From an uncultured Odoribacter sp. (GTDB lineage: Bacteria; Bacteroidota; Bacteroidia; Bacteroidales; Marinifilaceae), in the NCBI GenBank assembly GCA_910589025.1, contig CAJURM010000012.1:21932-85931 (forward strand): a stretch of DNA of 64,000 nucleotides, read 5' to 3'. Under the pieces are notes generated by a model. The model was not told the origin of the DNA, made no database searches, and saw only the letters and a program-made list of their open reading frames with translations. The translations under genes and the position numbers were made by a program. Below are positions 54,698 through 63,736 of this stretch, piece after piece. Within the stretch, counting starts at the first letter, position 1; the number at the start of each line of letters is the position of its first letter.

Positions 54698-55231
54698 ATG
54701 ACCATTACCGATTACCTGCTTATAGCTTTAATTGTATTTGTGCTTTCATTGTATCCGTTTTTCCGGAAGATACTTTCTTTACTGGAAATCAGCGTCAAAC
54801 ACTACACGCTGTCCTCCACCCCGAAGTCCGGGAAACCGGCCTCGCCTACGGAACAAACCCTTCTTAATCTGAAATTGTTAGCCTATGAAAGAAGCATTCT
54901 TTTTATTGAACGGATGAAGCCCGATTCCCTGATTCCAAGAACCCTTGTATCCGGCTATACCAATCAGGAATATCACCAGCTCCTGTTGGGGGAAATCAGA
55001 AAGGAATATGAATACAATCTGTCGCAGCAACTTTATCTGAGTGAAAATGCCTGGACGATGGTTACCAATTTTAAAAATAATATTACAACACTGATCAACA
55101 GCGCCGCCAATGATTGTATACCGACAGAAGCTGCAAGCGGTTTGGCGAAAAAGATTCTGGAACAATATATCGCTTCGGATATAAAAACCGAACAGATACT
55201 CCGTGCCGTTAAAGCCGACCTTCTATCTTAA
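54698..55231 (+). CDS. Membrane-anchored protein of unknown function
   Basis: 177 residues. One N-terminal membrane segment (DYLLIALIVFVLSLYPFF) anchors a mostly helical cytoplasmic domain. Residues ~50-110 (TLLNLKLLAYERSILFIERM, LIPRTLVSGYTNQEYHQLLL) and EYEYNLSQQLYLSENAW resemble a small conserved Bacteroidota family without known activity. It has its own TATCTTTG element and a terminator, so is probably monocistronic. No catalytic motif is visible. Confidence 0.75.
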   Translation: MTITDYLLIALIVFVLSLYPFFRKILSLLEISVKHYTLSSTPKSGKPASPTEQTLLNLKLLAYERSILFIERMKPDSLIPRTLVSGYTNQEYHQLLLGEIRKEYEYNLSQQLYLSENAWTMVTNFKNNITTLINSAANDCIPTEAASGLAKKILEQYIASDIKTEQILRAVKADLLS

Positions 55232-55233
55232 GA

Positions 55234-55260
55234 AGCAGGTCAACGCCTGCTCTTTTTTTT
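55234..55260 (+). terminator. Terminator of the 54.7-kb gene, overlapping the helicase 3' end
   Basis: AGCAGG (55234-55239) and CCTGCT (55246-55251) form a 6-bp stem followed by C and eight T. The stem and T-run lie within the last codons of the convergent DEAD-box helicase gene, where the complement encodes its lysine-rich tail. Confidence 0.75.
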
Positions 55261-56502
55261 GCTATTCCGGGGAGATTTGGCATGAAAAGCCCCTCCCCCC
55301 TTCGGACGGCCTTTCTGATAAACGATGTTGTTGGTTTGCACTTTTTCTTCATCCAGCAAGATGTCAGAAATTTCCAGTTTTTCAGGCAATCGGGTTATCT
55401 CAATCTCTTGTTGAATAAGATGTTCTATCGCCCTGAAATTTTCTTCCTCTTTCTCTGAAACGAAACTGATAGCTGTTCCCTCTTTCCCGGCACGGGCGGT
55501 ACGACCGATGCGGTGCACGTATTCTTCCGGCAAAGAAGGAATGTCAAAATTAATAACATGGGAAACATCCTGCACATCTATACCACGGGCCGCCACATCG
55601 GAGGCCACCATGATTCGGGTTTTCCCTTCTTTAAAAGCTTTCAGGGCATTCAAGCGTGTATTTTGCGCTTTGTTGGAATGAATAACACTCAATTCGTCTT
55701 TCCAGAAATCCGCCAGCTTATCAACAATACGGTCGGCATTTTTCTTGGTCTCTGTGAAAACCATCACTTTCCGGAAGACCTCCTTGTCTGCCAGCAACAA
55801 TTTCAGGAGATTGATTTTAGTCATTATATTCGGCACCTCATAGCAGCACTGCTCTACCGAGTCGACAGGCGTAGCCTGGGGAGCCACTTCCACCCTTTCC
55901 GGATCCAGCATAAACTCCTCTGCCAAACGGGATACCGTTTCCGAAAAAGTGGCAGAAAACAACAAAGTCTGGTGTTTTTCAGGTATCACTTCGAGAATAC
56001 TCCGCAACTGCGGAATGAAACCTAAGTCCATCAGCCTGTCCGCCTCATCAATCACCACGGTTTTGATTTCACGGGTGCGGATTATACCGTTCATATATAT
56101 ATCCATAAAACGCCCCGGCGTCGCCACCAGCAAATCCACCCCTTCATATACTTTTTCCTGTTGCGTACGGATATTCGTTCCGCCAAAGATTCCCACACAA
56201 CGGATGTCCATGTATTCCGTCAGCAATTCGACACTCTCACACACCTGCACCACCAATTCGCGGGTCGGAACAATGACCAATGCCCGGGGGTATTTCCCTT
56301 GTGCATAGTGTAGTTTCATCAATATGGGAATCAGATAGGCCAAGGTTTTTCCGGTACCGGTCTGTGCAATTCCCACCATATCTTTTCCCGAACGGATGAC
56401 CGGAAATACTTTTTCCTGTACCGGCGTCGGATTCTCAAAACCCGCATCCTCCAAGGCTGACAATATCTGTTTACTTATATTTAAATCCTTAAAAACCATC
56501 AT
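55240..56502 (-). CDS. DEAD-box ATP-dependent RNA helicase (RhlE-like)
   Basis: 420 residues; the start may be either of two adjacent ATGs. The two RecA domains carry all motifs: FENPTPVQEKVFPVI (Q motif), AQTGTGKT (I), VVIDEADRLMDLGF (II, DEAD), FSATF (III), VMVFTETKKNADRI (IV), VASDVAARGIDV (V) and HRIGRTARAG (VI). A short basic tail (GGAFHAKSPRNSKKKSRR) follows. It unwinds RNA in ribosome assembly or mRNA turnover. It has a promoter with both elements and is monocistronic. Confidence 0.95.
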   Translation of the reverse strand: MMVFKDLNISKQILSALEDAGFENPTPVQEKVFPVIRSGKDMVGIAQTGTGKTLAYLIPILMKLHYAQGKYPRALVIVPTRELVVQVCESVELLTEYMDIRCVGIFGGTNIRTQQEKVYEGVDLLVATPGRFMDIYMNGIIRTREIKTVVIDEADRLMDLGFIPQLRSILEVIPEKHQTLLFSATFSETVSRLAEEFMLDPERVEVAPQATPVDSVEQCCYEVPNIMTKINLLKLLLADKEVFRKVMVFTETKKNADRIVDKLADFWKDELSVIHSNKAQNTRLNALKAFKEGKTRIMVASDVAARGIDVQDVSHVINFDIPSLPEEYVHRIGRTARAGKEGTAISFVSEKEEENFRAIEHLIQQEIEITRLPEKLEISDILLDEEKVQTNNIVYQKGRPKGGGAFHAKSPRNSKKKSRR

Positions 56503-56552
56503 TCTATATATATTCTAAACCGGAATATCCGACCGCGGACATCTGACAGGCA

Positions 56553-56582
56553 CAAAGATAGCAAAAAGAAAAAGGCCACAAA
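56553..56582 (-). promoter_or_regulatory. DEAD-box helicase promoter
   Basis: On the minus strand TTTG (56582-56579) and TATCTTTG (56560-56553) are 18 bases apart. About 50 bases separate it from the start. Confidence 0.6.
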
Positions 56583-56758
56583 AATTCATTTGTAGCAACA
56601 AGATTCAAGAAATCCAAATAATAACTGATAACCAAAACATTACAATTCATTCAATCTTTCTACGCGATTTTTTTCAAAATTATGCAAACGTTTTACTTGT
56701 TTGTTTCAAAATTAAACTCTACATTTATTCCAACGATTAACCATAAAACTTTTGAGAT

Positions 56759-57004
56759 ATGACAACAATGATTACATTCAACGAATTGAGGAAAATTAAA
56801 GACCAATTGCCCTCAGGCAGCATGCAGAAAATTGCAGACGAATTAGGCATTGATGTTGAAACAGTCCGGAATTATTTCGGAGGAGGCGATTATAACCAGG
56901 GTAAGGCTGTCGGCATCCATTTTGAAAAAGGTCCGGAAGGCGGTATCGTACAAATTGACGACACTACGATTTTAGAAAAGGCGAAAGAATTACTTGCAAA
57001 TTAA
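56759..57004 (+). CDS. Small conserved helix-turn-helix DNA-binding protein
   Basis: 81 residues. The N-terminal half reads as a helix-turn-helix: MITFNELRKIKDQLPSGSMQ, then KIADELGIDVETVRNYFGGG. The C-terminal half (HFEKGPEGGIVQIDDTTILE) is a conserved tail of a small Bacteroidales family annotated as DNA-binding. The closeness of the HTH to LacI-like N-termini is only by eye. The targets are unknown. It is a single gene ended by a strong terminator. Confidence 0.82.
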   Translation: MTTMITFNELRKIKDQLPSGSMQKIADELGIDVETVRNYFGGGDYNQGKAVGIHFEKGPEGGIVQIDDTTILEKAKELLAN

Positions 57005-57010
57005 AATTAC

Positions 57011-57046
57011 TCCGGGAGTTGCATTCTGCAACTCCCGGAATTGTTT
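57011..57046 (+). terminator. Terminator of the small HTH gene
   Basis: TCCGGGAGTTGCA (57011-57023) and TGCAACTCCCGGA (57027-57039) form a perfect 13-bp stem with a three-base loop, followed by ATTGTTT. Confidence 0.85.
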
Positions 57047-57101
57047 AACGCCCTTCATCCTCCCACTCTTCTTTTTCCCTTCCGATTCCTGAAATATTTA
57101 T

Positions 57102-57109
57102 TATTTTTG
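57102..57109 (+). promoter_or_regulatory. Putative -7 element of the RlmI-like gene
   Basis: TATTTTTG, 22 bases upstream of the ATG at 57132. Confidence 0.4.
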
Positions 57110-57131
57110 CTCTCCGTAAAAATTCAGATTC

Positions 57132-58310
57132 ATGAACCGCATCATCTTAAAAACCGGTAAGGACAAATCCGTTTTCAGATACCACCCCTGGATTTTCTCC
57201 GGCGCCATTGCCAAAACAGAAGGAAAAATACAGGAGGGAGAGCTTGTGAAAGTTTACAATTCCGACAACCGTTATCTGGCCACCGGCCATTATCAAATCG
57301 GTTCCATTGCCGTCCGTATTCTGAGTTTTGAGGATATTGAAATTAACTATGATTTCTGGAAAAACCGGATAGCCCAGGCTTACAAGATGCGCTGCAATTT
57401 GGGACTGACAACGTCCGCAACAAACAATGTGTACCGTCTGGTTCACGGTGAGGGGGATGACATGCCGGGACTGGTTATCGACTATTATGCCGGAGTGGCA
57501 GTAGTCCAGTTCCATTCGGTTGGCATGTACCTGGAACGGAAAAATATAGCCAAGGCTTTACTGGAAGTTATGGGCGGCCAGCTAACCGCTATCTACGACA
57601 AATCGGAAGGCACCCTTCCCTATAAAGCTGCCATCGAACCCCATAACGGCTATCTGTACGGGAAAGCCGAAAATTTCGTCGCACTTGAAAACGGGCTGAA
57701 ATTTAATGTGGATTGGCTGGAAGGCCAAAAAACCGGATTTTTTATTGACCAGCGCGAAAACCGTAGCTTACTGGAAAAATATGCACGCGACAAACATGTC
57801 CTGAATATGTTTTGCTACACCGGCGGCTTCTCTTTTTATGCCATGAGAGGTGGCGCCTGTTCTGTACACTCGGTGGACGTCTCCGCCCGTGCCATTGAAC
57901 TGACGAAGCAAAATGTGGAACTGAATTTCCCGGGAGATTCACGCCACGAAGCATTTGCCGAAGAAGCCTTCCGGTTTCTCGACCATTCCCGGGATAAATA
58001 TGACCTGATTATCTTAGACCCTCCCGCTTTTGCCAAGCACCAGAATGTCCTTAACAATGCTATTCAAGGCTATAAGAAACTCAACCGCAAAGGCATCGAA
58101 GTAGTCAAGCCCGGAGGTATTATTTTTACTTTTTCCTGTTCCCAGGTCATGACGAAAGACTTATTCCGTCAAACCGTATTTACCGCCGCTGCCAATACCG
58201 GCAGGAAAGTAAGAATCCTCCATCAACTGACCCAGCCGGCAGACCATCCCATCAATATCTACCACCCCGAAGGGGAGTATCTCAAGGGATTGGTTTTGTA
58301 TGTAGAATAA
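57132..58310 (+). CDS. Class I SAM-dependent 23S rRNA methyltransferase, RlmI-like
   Basis: 392 residues. An N-terminal PUA domain (~1-80, RYHPWIFSGAIAKTEGKIQE) precedes an RlmI-specific middle region (LVHGEGDDMPGLVIDYYAGV) and a Rossmann methyltransferase (~185-392). The latter has GQKTGFFIDQRENR, HVLNMFCYTGGFSFYAMRGG (SAM loop), VDVSARAIELTKQNVELN and the catalytic LIILDPPAFAK. The family makes m5C in 23S rRNA; whether this is the RlmI position or another base is not decidable by eye. It is convergent with glmM. Confidence 0.92.
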   Translation: MNRIILKTGKDKSVFRYHPWIFSGAIAKTEGKIQEGELVKVYNSDNRYLATGHYQIGSIAVRILSFEDIEINYDFWKNRIAQAYKMRCNLGLTTSATNNVYRLVHGEGDDMPGLVIDYYAGVAVVQFHSVGMYLERKNIAKALLEVMGGQLTAIYDKSEGTLPYKAAIEPHNGYLYGKAENFVALENGLKFNVDWLEGQKTGFFIDQRENRSLLEKYARDKHVLNMFCYTGGFSFYAMRGGACSVHSVDVSARAIELTKQNVELNFPGDSRHEAFAEEAFRFLDHSRDKYDLIILDPPAFAKHQNVLNNAIQGYKKLNRKGIEVVKPGGIIFTFSCSQVMTKDLFRQTVFTAAANTGRKVRILHQLTQPADHPINIYHPEGEYLKGLVLYVE

Positions 58311-58315
58311 AAACC

Positions 58316-58370
58316 ATAAAAAAATCAGCCAGAAAGCGGTTCCGGTTCACCCGTTCTGCTTTCTGACTGA
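58316..58370 (-). terminator. Terminator between RlmI-like and glmM genes
   Basis: CAGCCAGAAAGC (58326-58337) and GCTTTCTGACTG (58358-58369) form a 12-position stem with one mismatch (G-T in one RNA). A-runs on both sides give U-runs after the stem for glmM (seven or more U) and weakly A-rich sequence for the plus strand. It serves mainly glmM. Confidence 0.8.
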
Positions 58371-58387
58371 AAAAATATAATTCCGTC

Positions 58388-59770
58388 TTAGCGGATGTTC
58401 TGAGCCACCTGTATTACCTCCTCGGCCAAAGCATTGGCTGCAGCCTCGTCCTTCGCTTCAGAATAAATACGGATAATCGGTTCTGTGTTAGACTTCCGCA
58501 AATGTACCCATCCTCTTTCAAAATCGATTTTCACCCCGTCGATATCCGTCACTTTTTCATTGGCATATTTTTCTTTCAACCCTTCCAATATCTTGTCGAC
58601 ATTCATCTCCGGAGAAAGAGTGATTTTATTTTTAGAAATAAAGTACTGCGGATATTCTTTCTTCAATTCCGTCATTTTCTTTCCCTTGGCAACATAATGA
58701 GAAAGGAACAAGCCGACTCCGACCAATGCATCCCGACCGTAATGACTATCCGGGTAAATCACACCTCCGTTACCTTCCCCGCCAATCACGGCATGCGTGG
58801 CTTTCATCTTTGCCACCACATTCACTTCCCCTACTGCCCCGGCATTGTATTCCTGTCCTGCCGCAACCGTAATATCCTTCAATGCACGTGAAGAAGAGAG
58901 ATTGGACACCGTATTGCCCGGAGTATGTTTCAGCACATAATCCGCAACGGCTACCAAGGTATATTCTTCTCCGAACATCTCTCCCGTCTCACTGATTAAA
59001 GCCAAACGGTCCACATCCGGGTCCACAACAATCCCTAAATCCGCATGACACTCTTTCATCTTTGCTGCAATCTGGGTCAGATTTTCCGGAATGGGCTCCG
59101 GATTGTGGGCAAATTTTCCGGTAGGCTCGCAATTTAATTCAACCACCTCCTTGACACCAAGTGCTCTCAACAATTCCGGAATAACCACCCCACCGATGGA
59201 ATTCACAGCGTCTACAACGACTTTCAGATTTGCCTTAGCAATAGCATCCCGATTTACTAACTTCAATCCCAATACGTGATCGATATGGTATTGCGTATAA
59301 TCTTTTTCTGTAATTTCCCCCAGTTCATCTACCTCTGCATACTCAAAATCTTCCTTTGCCGCCAGCTCCAGCACTTGTGCGCCATCGACTGCCGAAAGAA
59401 ATTCCCCCTGGCTGTTCAGTAATTTCAACGCATTCCACTGCTTCGGATTGTGGCTGGCAGTAAGGATAATACCTCCATCCGCCTTTTCTGCCGTGACGGC
59501 GATTTCCGTTGTCGGTGTGGTTGCCAGACCGATATTGATGACATCGTGACCTAAACCGGACAGAGTAGCCGATACTAATTTAGCATACATGTCTCCCGAA
59601 ATACGGGCATCCCGCCCCAACACGATCCGGGCTTTCTTTTTTCCGGCTCCGGTTTTCAGCCAAGTCGCATACGCCGAAACAAATTTTACAATATCAAGCG
59701 GAGTCAGGTTATCCCCAGGACGACCACCAACCGTTCCGCGTATACCAGAAATAGATTTTATTAGCGTCAT
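58388..59770 (-). CDS. glmM: Phosphoglucosamine mutase
   Basis: 460 residues from the ATG at 59770 (MTLIKSISGIRGTVGGRPGD); upstream frame codons lack homology. It converts glucosamine-6-phosphate to glucosamine-1-phosphate for UDP-GlcNAc, cell wall and lipid A. The phosphoserine loop is ILTASHNPKQWNALKLLN, the metal loop VDPDVDRLALI, the sugar-binding loop GGEGNGGVIYP and the phosphate loop LRKSNTEPIIRIYSEA. Bacteroidota members of this clade are often called phosphoglucomutase/phosphomannomutase; glmM is the best choice but not certain. Confidence 0.9.
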   Translation of the reverse strand: MTLIKSISGIRGTVGGRPGDNLTPLDIVKFVSAYATWLKTGAGKKKARIVLGRDARISGDMYAKLVSATLSGLGHDVINIGLATTPTTEIAVTAEKADGGIILTASHNPKQWNALKLLNSQGEFLSAVDGAQVLELAAKEDFEYAEVDELGEITEKDYTQYHIDHVLGLKLVNRDAIAKANLKVVVDAVNSIGGVVIPELLRALGVKEVVELNCEPTGKFAHNPEPIPENLTQIAAKMKECHADLGIVVDPDVDRLALISETGEMFGEEYTLVAVADYVLKHTPGNTVSNLSSSRALKDITVAAGQEYNAGAVGEVNVVAKMKATHAVIGGEGNGGVIYPDSHYGRDALVGVGLFLSHYVAKGKKMTELKKEYPQYFISKNKITLSPEMNVDKILEGLKEKYANEKVTDIDGVKIDFERGWVHLRKSNTEPIIRIYSEAKDEAAANALAEEVIQVAQNIR

Positions 59771-59863
59771 TTGATTTATATTTAACGAAAACAAATTCAG
59801 AATAAAATGAAAAACTGTATTGCAGAAGCATCCCCCCACAATACAGTCCCTCAAGTCATTTCA

Positions 59864-60238
59864 TCAGATAATAGCCTTATATGCTTCTGCATCCAGCAAG
59901 CCAGCCATCTGTGCTTTATCAGCCACCGAAATCTTCACAATCCACCCTTTTCCATAAGGATCTTTGTTCACCAATTCCGGCTCATCTTCAAGAGCATCAT
60001 TGAATTCCAGCACTTCGCCGGATACAGGCAAATACAACTCAGAAACAGTCTTCACCGCTTCTATCGTACCGAACGTATCGCCTGCCTTCAGTGTATCACC
60101 GACGGTTTCACATTCAACAAATACAATGTCTCCCAATTGACTCTGAGCATAATCAGTAATGCCGACAAAGGCCTCATCACCTTCTACACGAATCCATTCG
60201 TGTTCCTTGGTGTACTTTAATTCTGCAGGTACATTCAT
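59864..60238 (-). CDS. gcvH: Glycine cleavage system H protein
   Basis: A 124-residue lipoyl carrier shuttling the aminomethyl group between P and T proteins. It starts NVPAELKYTKEHEWIRVEGD. The lipoyl lysine is in TIEAVKTVSELYLPVSGEVL and the C-terminal half has ELVNKDPYGKGWIVKISVAD. Length is normal. gcvP and gcvT are not adjacent, so the genes are scattered here. A TAACTTTG element (60354-60347, minus) lies about 110 bases upstream. It is 94 bases before glmM on the same strand. Confidence 0.96.
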   Translation of the reverse strand: MNVPAELKYTKEHEWIRVEGDEAFVGITDYAQSQLGDIVFVECETVGDTLKAGDTFGTIEAVKTVSELYLPVSGEVLEFNDALEDEPELVNKDPYGKGWIVKISVADKAQMAGLLDAEAYKAII

Positions 60239-60441
60239 TATTTTATCGTTTTAATTTGTTACCCGAGGTACATGACCTCATTTCAATTACTATAAATTTT
60301 CCGAACCGGGGGAAAATTTCATCCTTTCCCCAACAGATTGATTCGTCAAAGTTAAATAAAAATTTTAATAAGTTCTTTCCCTGCACAAACGTTTTCTGAA
60401 TTTTATTTGAAAAAAATATTTCCACTTTTTTCATTCAAATG

Positions 60442-60472
60442 TTTGCAGATTCAAAAAAAGCCCCTACATTTG
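60442..60472 (+). promoter_or_regulatory. tRNA-Asp promoter
   Basis: TTTG (60442-60445) and TACATTTG (60465-60472), 19 bases apart, are a full match to the Bacteroides -33/-7 consensus. The tRNA begins 37 bases later. Confidence 0.8.
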
Positions 60473-60508
60473 CACTGCTATTTGATAATAGCCAGTTCTT
60501 TTAAAATT

Positions 60509-60582
60509 GGTGCGGTAGTTCAGCTGGTTAGAATACAGGCCTGTCACGCCTGGGGTCGCGGGTTCGAGTCCCGTCCGCACCG
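60509..60582 (+). tRNA. tRNA-Asp (anticodon GTC)
   Basis: 74 bases fold as a cloverleaf. The acceptor stem pairs GGTGCGG with CCGCACC plus G discriminator, the D-arm carries TTCAGCTGGTTAGAA, the anticodon loop CTGTCAC has GTC and the T-arm has GGGTTCGAGTCCC. CCA is not encoded. A tyrosine recombinase gene follows, so the 3' end is a likely integration site. Confidence 0.96.
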
Positions 60583-60617
60583 CTGAGAGTCAAGACGTTA
60601 CATTGACAAAAGCGGAC

Positions 60618-60655
60618 AAAGCACGTAATATTCAAAGTATTACGTGCTTTTTTAT
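60618..60655 (+). terminator. tRNA-Asp terminator
   Basis: AAAGCACGTAATA (60618-60630) and TATTACGTGCTTT (60638-60650) form a 13-bp stem followed by T-rich TTTATTAC. Confidence 0.85.
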
Positions 60656-60871
60656 TACTCTTCAGAAAACAACGGAAGCCACAAAAATGCCCCAGAAAGA
60701 CAAAGTTCAGTTACAAATTCGTTACAGAAAAAAGGAGTGAGAAAAATTGTAACGATTTTTGAGTTAAACGCTTGATTGTGTACTTATTGTCTCTCAAATG
60801 TCTGCTCCGATTTTAGTCATTAATCCTTCCTTTGTCCCCTCGTTTACCAAAGGAGTTAAAAAGAAAGAATT

Positions 60872-62077
60872 ATGAGCAGTACGTTTAAAACGCTTTTCTA
60901 CATCAGAAAGAATTATCTGAACAAGAAGAAAAAAGCCCCCATTATGATTCGGGTGACTATCAATGGCAAGATGGTGCAATTCAATTCCAAATTGGACATC
61001 GAGCCCGAATTATGGAATCCCAAGAAGCAGGAAGCCACCGGAAACGGAAGTCAGGCGAAAAAGTTCAACAGTCTGTTAGCCAACATCAGGTATTCCATCC
61101 AAAACCATTTCCATGAAATCTCACTCGAAGAAACCCCTACCCCGGAAAAAGTACGCGATTCATTTTTAGGGATTACTGATAAGCAGACAACTTTAATGGT
61201 ACTTTTCCAGAGACATCTGGACAATCTGAAAAATATCGTCGGTAAGGGCATGGCAAAGGCTACCTATGATAAGTATGAGATTACCTTCCGGAGAGTGAAG
61301 GAGTTTATGAAAAGCAGGTACAATATTCCAGACATTCCACTCAGGGATATTAAGAATATATTTGTCGTGGATTTTGAAAATTTTCTTATCCAAAGGTATG
61401 ATTACGGGAAGAATACAAGAGCTAAGTTTTTACAGCGGTTTCATTCAGTCCTCCTCATTGCCAAAAGGAATAACTGGATAAGAAATGACCCGTTCAGCAA
61501 TTTTGTCATCGGAAGCCAGAAGGTGGACAGGGGATATTTGACGCAAGCAGAAGTCGATGCCATCTGGAATAAGGAATTAAATGTAACGAGATTGGAGAAA
61601 GTGAGGGACGCTTTTATTTTTGCCTGTTTTACCGGATTGGCGTATATTGATGTCTGCCATCTGAAGCAGCACAATATCGTCACCATCAACGGGGAACCGT
61701 GGATACAGACACGACGGCAAAAAACTGATACGTTAGTGGAGGTGCCTTTGCTGAAGATTCCGGAACTTATCATTGAAAAATACAAGGGGCGTATTCCGGG
61801 GGATGCACTTATCCCTATTTCCACCAATCAAAAGGTAAATGCGTATCTCAAGGAGATTGCCGATTTGTGCTCCATTCAGAAGAATTTGAGCTACCACCTG
61901 GCGCGCCATACGTTCGCAACGACTATTACTTTGAGTAAAGGAGTGAGTATGGAGAGTGTCAGTAAAATGCTGGGACATACGAAGATTACCACGACACAGA
62001 TTTATGCCCGCATCCTGAATTCTAAAGTGAAGGAGGAAATGAAGTTGGTAGAGACGGCATTAGAAAATGCGGTGTGA
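60872..62077 (+). CDS. Tyrosine recombinase / integrase, Bacteroidota conjugative-element type
   Basis: 401 residues. An N-terminal arm-binding domain (SSTFKTLFYIRKNYLNKKKK) and a SAM-like core-binding domain (~100-210, AKATYDKYEITFRRVKEFMK) precede the catalytic domain. Seen there are the second-box HLARHTFATT (H-R), GHTKITTTQIYARI (H/Y with nucleophile Tyr). The usual first Arg is replaced in FACFTGLAYIDVCHLKQ, as in IntDOT-like enzymes. It lies 289 bases downstream of tRNA-Asp, a typical att site, and marks the left part of an integrated element running off the window. Excisionase was not seen. Confidence 0.93.
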   Translation: MSSTFKTLFYIRKNYLNKKKKAPIMIRVTINGKMVQFNSKLDIEPELWNPKKQEATGNGSQAKKFNSLLANIRYSIQNHFHEISLEETPTPEKVRDSFLGITDKQTTLMVLFQRHLDNLKNIVGKGMAKATYDKYEITFRRVKEFMKSRYNIPDIPLRDIKNIFVVDFENFLIQRYDYGKNTRAKFLQRFHSVLLIAKRNNWIRNDPFSNFVIGSQKVDRGYLTQAEVDAIWNKELNVTRLEKVRDAFIFACFTGLAYIDVCHLKQHNIVTINGEPWIQTRRQKTDTLVEVPLLKIPELIIEKYKGRIPGDALIPISTNQKVNAYLKEIADLCSIQKNLSYHLARHTFATTITLSKGVSMESVSKMLGHTKITTTQIYARILNSKVKEEMKLVETALENAV

Positions 62078-62144
62078 AGTGTCCGATTATTTATTCAGAA
62101 TTGAAAAGAAATGGATTCAAAGATTATTTTACACAAATAAAACG

Positions 62145-62185
62145 TCAGAATGCGGACAGGAAATTTGTCCGCATTCTGATTTTCT
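62145..62185. terminator. Two-way terminator between integrase and 62.2-kb gene
   Basis: TCAGAATGCGGACA (62145-62158) and TGTCCGCATTCTGA (62166-62179) form a perfect 14-bp stem. T-rich tracts (TTTTC on plus, CGTTTTATTT on minus) follow on both sides, between convergent genes. Confidence 0.85.
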
Positions 62186-62195
62186 ACACTCTATC

Positions 62196-63251
62196 TTATA
62201 AGGACTGGTTATTGAGGAACTCCCCCAATTTCCGGTAGACCGCTACAAACTCCCCGAACGTCAATTCCTGTGAATGGGTTTCGTTTACGTCGATGTAGTA
62301 CTCTATCTCCGTTTCCTTGCCCTCTTCCTGAGAAATGCGTTTACTTATCCACGGGACAGTGCGGAATGTGGGCAGACGGCTGTCTTCCCGGATGGAAAAG
62401 GCGATGCCGGGCTGTGAGCATGCGGGATAGTCTGCCGCATCCCAACGAACTTGACGCTCACCGTTTTCTCCGAATATCCTCAGAAAAGCGGAGGCCGCAT
62501 CGGCTATCTGTTGCAACTGCCCCGCCGGCATCCAGTCAAAGTCAGCGTCGATATTGTCAAGGCTGTAATTGACGTTAAATTCATCCCGGTCGGCATACAG
62601 ACTTACGTGTTTGCTGACACAGACATTGCATCCCTCACTGGCTTTTATCTTACACTGAAACGGAGCCTTTTCCCGCTCGATAAAACGTCCCATTACCCGG
62701 TAGAGGTCCTCTATCTGAGGATAAGTTACACCGTAAATCTCTCCTTTGCCGATGGTCAGGCAATAGCCCGTGCCTCCGGATTCCAAACGTTCCCCGTGTT
62801 CCTTGCGTTTCCGCTCCCTTTGCCGTTCGTAGTCAAACAACTGTCTCAATTCTTTTTCCTGGGTATGGAAGAAGGTCTGCATACGGATGATAAGTTTGCA
62901 GCATTCCGATAGCTGGCAGGCCGAAGCGGTGAAACCGCCCAGTGTGTCGAGCAGGTGGAGGGCTTCCTCTTTGGAGGGTTTGGCATAGGCAAGGTACCAC
63001 CCGCACGCTTTTTGAAGGATGCCGCAGTCGGCAAGCCACGGACGTTCGAAGGAGATAAAGAGACGGTTTAAACGGCAGAAGTTATCGTGAAGCACTTCCA
63101 ACGGGTTGGGGGCTGTTATGTCGGCAGCATAATATTTCAGGCTCTTTTCCAATTGGCTGAAGAAAGCGGATTCCGAAGGCGTCAAAGTAAATTTGTGCTC
63201 TTTCTTTTGTGTTTCCTCTGCGGAAACCGGGCGTTTTTCTGTGTTTTCCAT
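62196..63251 (-). CDS. Unknown mobile-element protein with an N-terminal helical domain
   Basis: 351 residues, not recognised. It is soluble, without signal or membrane segment. Residues ~50-145 (GILQKACGWYLAYAKPSKEE) resemble the neighbouring gene product, so the two are likely paralogous domains. After a charged stretch (DYERQRERKRKEHGERLESG) the C-terminal ~190-351 contain ASEGCNVCVSKHVSLYADRD and AADYPACSQPGIAFSIREDS; the paired cysteines could bind metal. Its ATG overlaps the stop of the upstream gene by one base. It belongs to the element integrated at tRNA-Asp. Confidence 0.7.
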   Translation of the reverse strand: MENTEKRPVSAEETQKKEHKFTLTPSESAFFSQLEKSLKYYAADITAPNPLEVLHDNFCRLNRLFISFERPWLADCGILQKACGWYLAYAKPSKEEALHLLDTLGGFTASACQLSECCKLIIRMQTFFHTQEKELRQLFDYERQRERKRKEHGERLESGGTGYCLTIGKGEIYGVTYPQIEDLYRVMGRFIEREKAPFQCKIKASEGCNVCVSKHVSLYADRDEFNVNYSLDNIDADFDWMPAGQLQQIADAASAFLRIFGENGERQVRWDAADYPACSQPGIAFSIREDSRLPTFRTVPWISKRISQEEGKETEIEYYIDVNETHSQELTFGEFVAVYRKLGEFLNNQSL

Positions 63252-63736
63252 TACATACCTCCTTCCTGATTCGTGTCTTGCAATTCGGGTGAGGCTTCAG
63301 GAGCGAGCAGGCTCTCTATTTCCTGTAGCGCATGCTGATGGTATTTGAGGAAAACGGAGGCTAAAGCGCGGTAGCGGTTAAGGGCAAACAGGAAATCCGA
63401 CCAGCTTGTCCACGCTTCGATAATCCGTTGGCGTTCTTTCCGGGGAACGGCATCTTCGATAAGGTAGGAAAAGCAGGCTTTTTGAAGGACGGGAATTTCC
63501 TCCACACACGAGTGCTCCATCAGAGCCAGCATTTCGGCAAACCGCACGGTGCGCCGCTTCAAGGCCCGCAGCCATGCATCGTCTGAAGGTACGGCGTTGG
63601 CGTCCTGATTCATTAGAACATGTTGGTGAAAGTAATGGTTTCTGACCTCGGTTTTTTCCTTACTCTGTGTTTGCTCTGTTACTTGGGGAGCATTTGATGT
63701 GTCATTAACGGACACGGTGTTCTCTTGTTGGTTCAT
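63251..63736 (-). CDS. Unknown mobile-element protein, short paralogue of its neighbour
   Basis: 161 residues, not recognised. It starts with a low-complexity, Asn/Thr/Gln-rich segment. Its middle (~70-150) reads IPVLQKACFSYLIEDAVPRK and ASVFLKYHQHALQEIESLLA, and aligns by eye with GILQKACGWYLAYAKPSKEE and RMQTFFHTQEKELRQLFD of the downstream protein. The two genes overlap by one base and were probably duplicated within the element. No membrane segment or known motif. Function unknown. Confidence 0.7.
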   Translation of the reverse strand: MNQQENTVSVNDTSNAPQVTEQTQSKEKTEVRNHYFHQHVLMNQDANAVPSDDAWLRALKRRTVRFAEMLALMEHSCVEEIPVLQKACFSYLIEDAVPRKERQRIIEAWTSWSDFLFALNRYRALASVFLKYHQHALQEIESLLAPEASPELQDTNQEGGM

